Source: Rubrivivax sp.
GTDB lineage: Bacteria; Pseudomonadota; Gammaproteobacteria; Burkholderiales; Burkholderiaceae
NCBI GenBank assembly: GCA_004211235.1
Contig: SEEY01000279.1
Span: forward strand, 1 to 5,787
Length of the DNA: 5,787 nt
Reading direction: 5' to 3'
A model generated the notes under the pieces. That model made no database searches and was not told where the DNA came from. It saw nothing but the letters and a program-made list of their open reading frames with translations. The position numbers were made by a program, and so were the translations under genes. Each line of letters begins with the position of its first letter. Position 1 is the stretch's first letter. Of the stretch, positions 1 through 5,282 are shown piece after piece.

Positions 1-447
1 CTGTTGACGGTGCTGAGCCAGCTCGACGCCAGCGTGCTCGTGCACATCCCGGGCGTTTCCCGGCGCACCATCGACAAGTTCAGCAGCGACCATTTCGCGA
101 TCTCGAGTCAGCCGCTGGACATTGAGCAGGCGCGCCAGACCTGCGACGTCGCCGTGCTGCATGCCGGCCTGAGCACGACGGCGGCCATGCTGCTCGCCGG
201 CAAACCGGTGCTGATGTTTCCGCAGCAACTCGAGCAGACGATGTTCGCGCGCAGCGTCGAGACGCTGGGCGTGGCGGTGTCGATTCCCGAAGCGGCAGCA
301 GGCCAGTTCCCTCGGCTGATCAAGCGGGCGCTGGCTGACGCCTCGCTGAGGGACAAGGCGCAGCAGTTCGCGGTCAAGTACCGCGACTTCGATCAGGCCG
401 ATGCCATCCGCACCGTGGCCGACCGCTGCGAGGCAGCATTGAAGTAG
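1..447 (+). CDS. Glycosyltransferase, GT-B fold, C-terminal part (5' end cut by window)
   Basis: Reading frame 1 is open from the first base to a TAG at 445-447 and gives 148 residues with no credible start, so the N-terminal half lies outside the window. The visible part resembles the C-terminal nucleotide-sugar-binding domain of GT-B glycosyltransferases (GT1/MGT or MurG-like). It has a CDVAVLHAG segment followed by S-T-T at about residues 48-60, corresponding to the H-G/A-G-x-x-T donor-binding motif, then LLAGKPVLMFPQQLEQ at about 64-79, the usual P-x(3)-D/E-Q region that contacts the sugar. A helical tail (KRALADASLRDKAQQFA) closes the domain. The family transfers a sugar from a nucleotide-sugar donor to a small molecule, lipid or glycan; donor and acceptor cannot be told from this half. 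The next gene starts 122 bases downstream, so it is probably the last gene of its own unit. Fold is fairly sure; substrate is unknown. Confidence 0.75.
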   Translation: MLTVLSQLDASVLVHIPGVSRRTIDKFSSDHFAISSQPLDIEQARQTCDVAVLHAGLSTTAAMLLAGKPVLMFPQQLEQTMFARSVETLGVAVSIPEAAAGQFPRLIKRALADASLRDKAQQFAVKYRDFDQADAIRTVADRCEAALK

Positions 448-474
448 CCCCCGGGGCCGGGCGTGGCCCCAGGG
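448..474 (+). terminator. Possible hairpin after glycosyltransferase gene
   Basis: Directly after the TAG stop, GGGGCC (453-458) and GGCCCC (465-470) form a 6-base GC stem with a 6-base loop. It can be lengthened by CCC (448-450) with GGG (472-474) across a small bulge. There is no T-run after it, so it does not meet the classical rho-independent pattern. It may still stabilise the 3' end or mark the end of the unit. Confidence 0.3.
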
Positions 475-506
475 AATATGCGATGGGCGCCGTCACGGCC
501 ATCTGC

Positions 507-512
507 TAGTCT
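507..512 (+). promoter_or_regulatory. Weak candidate -10 element for the CNNM/CBS gene
   Basis: TGCTAGTCT at 504-512 has the form of an extended -10 (TG-N-TAGTCT), about 58 bases before the ATG at 570. The gap 448-569 is the only place for a promoter between the two genes. The hexamer matches the TATAAT consensus at only three positions and no good -35 is visible, so this is a suggestion only. Confidence 0.2.
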
Positions 513-569
513 CCCGGGCTTCGTTTTCGACCCCGCGCCGCCTCGGTATTTCCGGGCCTGGCGCCTTAG

Positions 570-1877
570 ATGGACACTGCTCTCGTTCTCTTCCTCATCC
601 TTCTCAACGGCCTGTTCGCAATGTCGGAGATGGCACTCACCGCCAGCCGCAAGGCCCGGCTCCAGGTGATGGTGGAAAGCGGCGAAGGCGGCGCGCAGGC
701 CGCGATGGACCTGCATGACAACCCCACCAAGTTCCTGTCGACGGTGCAGATCGGCATCACCGGCATCGGCGTGCTGAACGGCATCGTCGGCGATGCCGCG
801 TTCTCCGGCCCGCTGTCGCGCTGGCTGAGCGAGACCTTCGCCCTGCAGCCGCATGCCACCGAGATCGCCGCGACGGCGCTGGTCGTCGTCATCATCACGC
901 TGCTCACCATCGTCTTCGGCGAGCTGGTGCCCAAGCGCGTCGGCCAGATCTACCCCGAGACGGTGGCTCGCCTGGTCGCGCCGCCGATGAACGTCATCTC
1001 CATGGGCGCGCGCCCGCTGGTGAAGCTGCTGAGCTTCTCGACCGAGGCCACGCTCGGCCTGCTCGGCCTGCGCAATCGCGGCCAGCGCGGCGTGACGGAA
1101 GAAGAGATCGCCGCCAGCCTCGAGGAGGGCCTGGATGCCGGCGTCATCGAAGAGCACGAGCACCAGATGGTGCGCAACGTCTTCCGCCTGGACGAGCGCC
1201 AGATCGGCTCCATGATGATGCCGCGCGCCGAGATCGCCTGGCTGGACGTCGACGCCACGCCAGCCGAGGTGCTGATGGTGCTGCGCGAGCATCGCTTCAG
1301 CCGCTACCCGGTCTGCCGCGGTGGGCTGGGCGAGGTGCTGGGCATCGCCCATGCGCCGATGTTGCTGGCCCGGGCGCTGGAGGGGCAGCCGCTGAGCCTG
1401 TCCACCGGACTGGAGCCGCCGCTGTTCGTGCCCGAGACGCTGTCGGGCATGGAGCTGCTGGAACATTTCCGCGTATCGGACGCGCCGCTGGTCTTCGTCG
1501 TCGACGAGTACGGCGAAGTGCAGGGCGTCATCTCCGTGCGCGACGTGCTGGAGGCCATTGCCGGGGAGTTCAATGCCCCGAGCGATGGCGATGCCTGGGC
1601 GGTGCAGCGGGAGGACGGGAGCTGGCTGATGGACGGCCTCATCCCGGTTCCCGAGCTGAAGGACCGCCTGGTGCTGAAGGAACTGCCGGAGGAGGATCGT
1701 GGGCGCTACAACACCCTGGCCGGCATGATCATGCTGCTGCTGGGGCGCTTGCCGCGCACGGCCGATGTCGTGGAGTGGGACGCGTGGAGATTCGAGGTCG
1801 TCGACCTCGACGGCAAGCGTGTGGACAAAGTGCTGGTCAGTCGTCTGGCCGTGGAAACTGGAGAGAGAGAAACATGA
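570..1877 (+). CDS. Hemolysin C / TlyC-family CNNM membrane protein with CBS pair and CorC-HlyC domain
   Basis: This 435-residue integral inner-membrane protein has three domains in the usual order. A CNNM (DUF21) transmembrane domain covers about residues 1-190: a hydrophobic N-terminus (3-18), the SEMALTASRKARL signature (19-31), hydrophobic stretches near 56-75, 98-118 and 132-155, and the family motif FGELVPKR (116-123). A CBS pair covers about 205-333, with MMMPR at 215-219, HRFSRYPVC at 241-249 and VDEYGEVQGVISVRDVLEAI at 311-330. A CorC/HlyC transporter-associated domain covers about 340-428, with DGSWLMDGL and FEVVDLDGKRVDKVLV. Relatives are linked to Mg2+/Co2+ efflux or resistance, and the hemolysin name is historical. 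Length is normal for the family. The ATG at 570 is the earliest possible start, since TAG precedes it at 567-569, and a later start would cut the first membrane helix. No clear ribosome binding site precedes it. Its stop overlaps the start of the SapC-family gene. Family is confident; transported ion is not known. Confidence 0.92.
   Translation: MDTALVLFLILLNGLFAMSEMALTASRKARLQVMVESGEGGAQAAMDLHDNPTKFLSTVQIGITGIGVLNGIVGDAAFSGPLSRWLSETFALQPHATEIAATALVVVIITLLTIVFGELVPKRVGQIYPETVARLVAPPMNVISMGARPLVKLLSFSTEATLGLLGLRNRGQRGVTEEEIAASLEEGLDAGVIEEHEHQMVRNVFRLDERQIGSMMMPRAEIAWLDVDATPAEVLMVLREHRFSRYPVCRGGLGEVLGIAHAPMLLARALEGQPLSLSTGLEPPLFVPETLSGMELLEHFRVSDAPLVFVVDEYGEVQGVISVRDVLEAIAGEFNAPSDGDAWAVQREDGSWLMDGLIPVPELKDRLVLKELPEEDRGRYNTLAGMIMLLLGRLPRTADVVEWDAWRFEVVDLDGKRVDKVLVSRLAVETGERET
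1860..1865 (+). promoter_or_regulatory. Ribosome binding site fixing the SapC start
   Basis: GGAGAG lies 8 bases before the ATG at 1874, inside the last codons of the preceding gene. It supports the overlapping start over in-frame starts further upstream such as 1775, which would put about 33 extra residues inside the CorC-like domain. Confidence 0.7.
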
Positions 1878-2605
1878 GCAACCCCCCGATGTACGGCGAA
1901 CTCGCGCCGCTGGACCGCGAAGCCCACAAGAACCTGAAGCTGGACACGGCGAAGGCTGTCGTCAGTCAGGTGGCCGACCAGAACTCGGTCTTCCTGGCCG
2001 CCATCGAGTTCGGTGACGCCTGCAAGGAATATCCGATCGTCTTCGTTCGCGCCGGCGAAGGCGCCGAAGGCAAGCCGCAGATCGCCCCGCTGGCGGTGCT
2101 GGGCCTGAAGCCGGGTTCCAACCTGTTCGTCGATGGCGACAAGTGGACCGGCAACTATGTGCCCGCCTATGTGCGCCGCTACCCGTTCGCAATGGCCCGT
2201 CTGGACGGCAACGCCAACAGCCTGGCGGTCTGCTTCGACAGCAAGTGGGCCGGCTTCAACGAAGCCACCGGCGATGCCTTGTTCAAGGACGGCGAGCCGA
2301 CCGAGTTCCTGCTGAACGCCCGCAGCTTCCTCGAGAACTTCGAGCAGGAAGCGGAGCGCACCCGGCTGATCTGCAACCTGATCGTCGAACTGGATCTGCT
2401 GCAGGACATGCGCTTCGAAGCCACGCTGCCCAGCGGCGAGAAGATCGATGTCGAGGGCTTCCTGGCCATCGACGAGAAGAAGTACAGCGAGCTCCCCGAC
2501 GACAAGGTGCTGGAACTGCATCGCAACGGCCTGATCGCGCTGATCGAGATGCACCGCCTGTCCATGGGCAACATGAACCGCCTGGCCGCCCGCTACGCCG
2601 TCTGA
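1874..2605 (+). CDS. SapC family protein
   Basis: This 243-residue protein matches the SapC family (PF07277) by recognition. Its marks are EYPIVFVRAG at about 52-61, the NLFVDGDKW segment (83-91) followed by YVPAYVRRYPFAMA (95-108), an acidic helical middle (LENFEQEAERTRLICNLIVELDLLQ, 153-177), a PSGEKIDVEGFLAIDEKK beta unit (186-203) and the C-terminal GLIALIEMHRLSMGNMNRLA (219-238). There is no signal peptide and no membrane segment, so it should be cytoplasmic. The family was named after a gene in the Campylobacter fetus S-layer locus, but most proteobacterial members lie outside S-layer loci and their biochemical role is not established. The start ATG overlaps the upstream TGA (ATGA at 1874-1877), which implies translational coupling to the CNNM/CBS membrane protein and possibly a shared role at the envelope. 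Family call is firm; function is unknown. Confidence 0.88.
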   Translation: MSNPPMYGELAPLDREAHKNLKLDTAKAVVSQVADQNSVFLAAIEFGDACKEYPIVFVRAGEGAEGKPQIAPLAVLGLKPGSNLFVDGDKWTGNYVPAYVRRYPFAMARLDGNANSLAVCFDSKWAGFNEATGDALFKDGEPTEFLLNARSFLENFEQEAERTRLICNLIVELDLLQDMRFEATLPSGEKIDVEGFLAIDEKKYSELPDDKVLELHRNGLIALIEMHRLSMGNMNRLAARYAV

Positions 2606-2613
2606 GACCGCCC

Positions 2614-2644
2614 GCTCCGGCCGTGAACGCGTTCACGCCGGAGC
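2614..2644 (+). terminator. Strong bulged hairpin with a 16-base palindrome after the SapC gene
   Basis: Eight bases after the SapC stop lies the perfect palindrome CGTGAACGCGTTCACG (2622-2637). It is flanked by GCTCCGG (2614-2620) and CCGGAGC (2638-2644), which pair across a single bulged C at 2621. As RNA this gives about 13 base pairs with a CGCG loop. The position suits a transcription end for the CNNM/SapC unit, although only CTTTG at 2656-2660 follows and not a real T-run. The inner palindrome could instead be a dimeric regulator's binding site for the downstream gene. Confidence 0.45.
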
Positions 2645-2649
2645 TGCAA

Positions 2650-2690
2650 ACCGGGCTTTGTCCCTTCTCTAGGGGATGGGAGAACCCGGT
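2650..2690. repeat. Inverted repeat ACCGGG / CCCGGT in the intergenic gap
   Basis: ACCGGG (2650-2655) is answered by CCCGGT (2685-2690). Inside lie the smaller complementary pairs TTCTC (2665-2669) / GAGAA (2680-2684) and TCCC / GGGA. On transcription it could fold into a nested hairpin, followed by CGTTTAG. It could be a second terminator element or a leader structure; nothing in the sequence decides. Confidence 0.3.
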
Positions 2691-2724
2691 CGTTTAGGTG
2701 ATTCTCTTGTATCGATCTGTGTAG

Positions 2725-2757
2725 CCTAGGTAAAAGTCACATTTACGTCCCTAGACT
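2725..2757 (+). promoter_or_regulatory. AT-richer block with nested inverted repeats; candidate promoter/operator of the FeeM-like gene
   Basis: The 2690-2757 stretch is clearly AT-richer than its surroundings and is the likely promoter region. GTAAA (2730-2734) and TTTAC (2742-2746) are complementary around a 7-base centre, and CTAGG (2726-2730) pairs with CCTAG (2750-2754) outside them, with four unpaired bases on the right side. TAGACT at 2752-2757 could be a -10 hexamer about 39 bases before the ATG at 2796. No convincing -35 is seen, so an activator or an alternative sigma factor is possible. This is inference from base pattern and position only. Confidence 0.35.
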
Positions 2758-2795
2758 GCGCGGGCTCAGCGCGTTGGGCGCCAAGGATGCTGTCA

Positions 2796-3482
2796 ATGAT
2801 TCCCTTCTTCCACGAAAGCCGGCGTACGCCGCTCAATCCCTTCGGCGGTCCGCCGTTGGAGCTGAACAGCGACTTCGGCGCGCTGGAGGGCGAGGCATTG
2901 GGCCTGGTGGAGCGTCGTTATGGCGACCGCGGCCTGGCCGTGACACGCGAGCGTTTCAGCAGCCGCAACGAGGCCGGCGACATCGTCTGCTCGGCAAGCG
3001 ACGGTGACCGCATCGTCGGCACGCTGTCGGTGCGCTTCGACGGCACGGGGGGCTTGAAGGCCGATCTGTTGTTCGAAGCCGAACTGTCTGAATGGCGCGC
3101 TGCCGGCGCAAAGCTCTGCGAGTTCGGCAGCCTGGCCGTCGACAAGCATTCCCACGATCCCAAGCGGGTGCTGGCCCAGATCTTTCACCTGGGCTACCTG
3201 CACGCCTACCGTCGGGCGCGTTGCGAGCGTCTGATCATCGAAGTCAATCCGCGTCATGTGGCGTTCTATCGCCGCTGGCTCGGCCTGCTGCCGTACACGC
3301 CGGCCCGCCACAACCCGCGTGTGAACGCCCCGGCAGTGCTCATGAGCATCGACTTCGCCACCGTGCGCGACCAGATCGCGCTGTGGGGCGGCCAGCCGGA
3401 TCTGGTGTCCCAGGCCCGCTGCCTCTATCCGCTCGCCTGGGACCAGGGCACCGAGGCCACGATGCTGGCCAGGATCAGCTGA
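2796..3482 (+). CDS. FeeM-like GNAT-fold protein (putative N-acyl amino acid synthase)
   Basis: This 228-residue soluble protein resembles the FeeM catalytic core: acyl-ACP-dependent N-acyl amino acid synthases related to acyl-homoserine lactone synthases, with a GNAT fold. The best marks are the strand motif LCEFGSLAVDK (107-117), with an acidic residue (E109) where AHL and FeeM synthases carry the conserved Glu. A helix follows (VLAQIFHLGYLHAYRRA, 125-141), then LIIEVNPRHVAFYRRWLG (146-163), the GNAT strand-helix that leads into LLPYTPA. Known members join a fatty acyl chain from acyl carrier protein to an amino acid. The substrates here are unknown and no acyl carrier protein, exosortase or PEP-CTERM gene lies beside it. 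I prefer the ATG at 2796 because AAGGA (2783-2787) sits 8 bases before it; the in-frame ATG at 2787 overlaps that site and would add only MLS. It ends 14 bases from the convergent IclR gene. A different GNAT acyltransferase role is possible. Confidence 0.65.
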   Translation: MIPFFHESRRTPLNPFGGPPLELNSDFGALEGEALGLVERRYGDRGLAVTRERFSSRNEAGDIVCSASDGDRIVGTLSVRFDGTGGLKADLLFEAELSEWRAAGAKLCEFGSLAVDKHSHDPKRVLAQIFHLGYLHAYRRARCERLIIEVNPRHVAFYRRWLGLLPYTPARHNPRVNAPAVLMSIDFATVRDQIALWGGQPDLVSQARCLYPLAWDQGTEATMLARIS

Positions 3483-3494
3483 CCCCCTAGGTCA
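3480..3494. terminator. Small hairpin between convergent genes
   Basis: TGACC (3480-3484) and GGTCA (3490-3494) form a 5-base stem around CCCTA. It covers the stop of the FeeM-like gene and most of the 14-base gap to the stop of the IclR gene. It is too short, and without T-runs, to be a sure bidirectional terminator. Confidence 0.2.
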
Positions 3495-3496
3495 TC

Positions 3497-4243
3497 TCAT
3501 CGGCGCTCATTGCCGCCGAGTCGGGCTGACAGCTTTCGCGCCGCCTCCAGCAGCACCTGGGCCGAGGGGCCCGCCGGCGCCGTGTCGAAGCTGGCGCTCG
3601 GGCCGATCGCCGTGAGTGTGAGCACCAGGCGTCCGCTGGCATCGAAGACCGGCGTGGCCAGCGCGCTGACGCCGGGCACGACGCCGTCGCGGGAGTGGGC
3701 CAGACCCTCCCGGTGGACGGCGTCCAGCACAGCGGAGTCCGGCATCGGCTCTCCCACCGCAGCCGCTTCCGTGCCGCGATAGGCCGCAAACAGCCGCCCG
3801 GACGCCGTGCCGGACAAGCTCATCACCGTGCCATGTCGCATGCTGATGTGCACCGGTGTCGGCCCCTCGGCCACGCGCACGATGGTGGGGCCGCGAGTGC
3901 CCCACACGGCGATGGCAACGGTGTGGCCCAGCTGCAGCGCCAGCGCCTCGATCACCGGCGTGGCCAGACGCACAGGGTCGTACTGCTGCAGGCTGATCAG
4001 GCCGAGCTGCAGCGCCAGCGGACCGAGCCCATACAGGCCGGAATGGCCGCTGCCGCCGTCCTGCTCCACCAAACCCAGCTTGATGAAGCTCACCAGGTAG
4101 GGATGCGCCTTGGCGGGGGTCATGCCGGCTTCACGAGCCAGATCCTTCAGGGCCATCGGCCTGCCATGGTGGGCGAGCGCCAGCAGCAGTTGGCCGCCGA
4201 CTTCAATGCTCTGTATGCCGCGCGAGGCTTTCGGTCCGTTCAT
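3497..4243 (-). CDS. IclR-family transcriptional regulator
   Basis: This 248-residue regulator has the two usual IclR domains. An N-terminal winged helix-turn-helix covers about 10-75 (SIEVGGQLLLALAHHGRPM, then LKDLAREAGMTPAKAHPYLVSFIKLGLVEQD). A C-terminal ligand-binding domain covers about 88-245, with GPTIVRVAEGPTPVHISMRHG (118-138), SGTASGRLFAAY (144-155) and GVVPGVSALATPVFDASGRLVLTLTAIGP (187-215). IclR proteins bind DNA as dimers or tetramers and often control adjacent catabolic operons for aromatic acids. Here the gene is divergent from the MBL and flavin monooxygenase genes, which are its likely targets, and it probably also controls itself. The effector is probably a substrate or intermediate of that pathway (inference). 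The chosen ATG is the only good start before the HTH. A longer open frame continues upstream, but that part is antisense to the MBL gene. Only a weak AGG adjoins the ATG. Confidence 0.92.
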   Translation of the reverse strand: MNGPKASRGIQSIEVGGQLLLALAHHGRPMALKDLAREAGMTPAKAHPYLVSFIKLGLVEQDGGSGHSGLYGLGPLALQLGLISLQQYDPVRLATPVIEALALQLGHTVAIAVWGTRGPTIVRVAEGPTPVHISMRHGTVMSLSGTASGRLFAAYRGTEAAAVGEPMPDSAVLDAVHREGLAHSRDGVVPGVSALATPVFDASGRLVLTLTAIGPSASFDTAPAGPSAQVLLEAARKLSARLGGNERR

Positions 4244-4250
4244 CCTAAAA

Positions 4251-4256
4251 ATTCTA
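4251..4256 (-). promoter_or_regulatory. Candidate -10 element of the IclR gene
   Basis: Read on the - strand, TAGAAT matches TATAAT at five of six positions and lies 8 bases before the IclR ATG. A weak -35 (TTCCGA) lies 16 bases further upstream and touches the palindrome. If it is used, transcription would start at or next to the ATG, giving a leaderless or nearly leaderless message, in keeping with the poor ribosome binding site. Confidence 0.35.
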
Positions 4257-4258
4257 TA

Positions 4259-4286
4259 TTGGTGAATCGATTCGGAATAGGATAAG
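4259..4286 (+). promoter_or_regulatory. Weak candidate promoter of the MBL/monooxygenase operon
   Basis: TTGGTG (4259-4264) and GATAAG (4281-4286) have a 16-base spacer and lie 24 bases before the ATG at 4310. The hexamers match consensus at three and four positions, so an activator may be needed. The palindrome 4264-4273 lies in the spacer. Confidence 0.3.
4264..4278. promoter_or_regulatory. Palindromic candidate operator in the divergent IclR/MBL promoter
   Basis: GAATCGATTC (4264-4273) is a perfect 10-base palindrome. It overlaps a second one, ATTC-G-GAAT (4270-4278), so three GAATC/GATTC/GGAAT half-sites lie in a row. It sits in the middle of the 66-base gap between the divergent starts, where an IclR-type regulator would be expected to bind, and between the possible -35 and -10 for the MBL gene. 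Assignment to this regulator is inference from position and symmetry. Confidence 0.45.
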
Positions 4287-4309
4287 TCTGCAGCGACTGG
4301 AGCCCCGTC

Positions 4310-5278
4310 ATGACCAACAAAGCCTTTGCCTCCCAAGCCGATCTGGAAGAGAAGCAGGTCACCTTCGAGCGGCTGTCCGCGCATGCCTGGGCCTACACGG
4401 CCGAGGGCGATCCCAACACCGGAGTCGTCATCGGCCGGGATGCCGTGATGGTGATCGACACCCAGGCCACGCCCATCATGGCGGCCGACGTCATCCGGCG
4501 CATCCGCGAGGTCAGCGCGGCGCCGATCAAGTACGTGCTGCTCAGCCACTACCACGCCGTGCGCGTGCTGGGCGCCTCGGCCTTCAGGGCCGAGGGCCTG
4601 GAGCAGGTGATCGCCAGCGACGCGACGCTGGCCCTCATCAAGGAACGTGGCGAGCAGGACAAGGCCAGCGAGATCGGCCGCTTTCCGCGGCTGTTCCGCA
4701 ATGTCGAGTCGGTGCCCGCGGGCCTGACGTGGCCGACGCTCACGTTCTCCGGTCGCCTGACGCTGGATCTTGGCGATGTCGCCGTCGAGATGTTCTCGCC
4801 GGGCCGTGGGCACACGGCCGGCGACACCGTGGCCTGGCTGCCCGAGGAACGCGTGCTCTTCAGCGGCGACCTGGTGGAGTTCGACGCCACACCGTACTGC
4901 GGCGACGCCCACTTCGCCGACTGGCCCGCCACGCTGGACGCCATCGCCGCGCTGAACGCTGCCGCGCTGGTGCCCGGCCGCGGACCCGCACTGAAGGGCC
5001 AGTCGCAGGTGGCGGCGGGGCTGGAAGGCACGCGCGCCTTCGTCAGCGAGCTGTACGCGGCGGTGCAGGCCGGCGTGGGGGCCGGCGAAGAACTGAAGAC
5101 CGTCTACCAGCGCACGATGGCGGCGCTGCGCCCGAAATACGGCCAGTGGGTCATCTTCGACCACTGCATGCCGTTCGACGTGACCCGCGCCTACGACGAG
5201 GCCGGTGGCACCCGCCATCCGCGCATCTGGACCGCGGAGCGCGACGTGGAGATGTGGAAAGCCCTGGAAGGCGCCTGA
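4310..5278 (+). CDS. MBL-fold protein with altered second metal site
   Basis: This 322-residue cytoplasmic protein has the metallo-beta-lactamase fold: an N-terminal strand pair (NTGVVIGRDAVMVIDTQ, 36-52), the metal motif at 80-85, GHTAGD at 167-172, SGDLVEFD at 185-192 and VPGRGP at 221-226, then a helical C-terminal extension (about 235-322). Instead of H-x-H-x-D-H the motif reads H80-Y-H82-A-V84-R85. With H168 the first zinc site is complete and D187 (bridging in the family) is kept. The site-2 Asp and His are Val and Arg, and the usual His of PGHG is Arg224. It may bind one metal, another metal, or be non-hydrolytic. GGAG at 4299-4302 lies 7 bases before the ATG. The flavin monooxygenase gene starts 4 bases after its stop, so the two are almost surely co-transcribed. 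A role in aromatic breakdown, such as opening a lactone or thioester product, is only inferred from the neighbours. Confidence 0.85.
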   Translation: MTNKAFASQADLEEKQVTFERLSAHAWAYTAEGDPNTGVVIGRDAVMVIDTQATPIMAADVIRRIREVSAAPIKYVLLSHYHAVRVLGASAFRAEGLEQVIASDATLALIKERGEQDKASEIGRFPRLFRNVESVPAGLTWPTLTFSGRLTLDLGDVAVEMFSPGRGHTAGDTVAWLPEERVLFSGDLVEFDATPYCGDAHFADWPATLDAIAALNAAALVPGRGPALKGQSQVAAGLEGTRAFVSELYAAVQAGVGAGEELKTVYQRTMAALRPKYGQWVIFDHCMPFDVTRAYDEAGGTRHPRIWTAERDVEMWKALEGA

Positions 5279-5282
5279 CGCC

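Noticed and set aside
393..1466. 357-residue open frame on the - strand
   Set aside because: It lies antisense to the well-supported CNNM/CBS gene and reads as Gln/Arg/His-rich shadow sequence without any recognisable domain.
1775..1873. Longer start for the SapC-family gene
   Set aside because: It would lie inside the preceding gene, lacks a ribosome binding site and adds Arg-rich sequence unlike the family; the start at 1874 has a good site.
2774..3007. Small + strand open frame overlapping the start of the FeeM-like gene
   Set aside because: It is an out-of-frame Arg/Gly-rich shadow with no family resemblance.
3497..5218. Continuous 573-residue open frame on the - strand
   Set aside because: Only the 3497-4243 part is a real IclR protein. 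The rest is antisense to the MBL gene, has low-complexity Arg/Gly/His-rich composition and exists because stop codons are rare in high-GC DNA.
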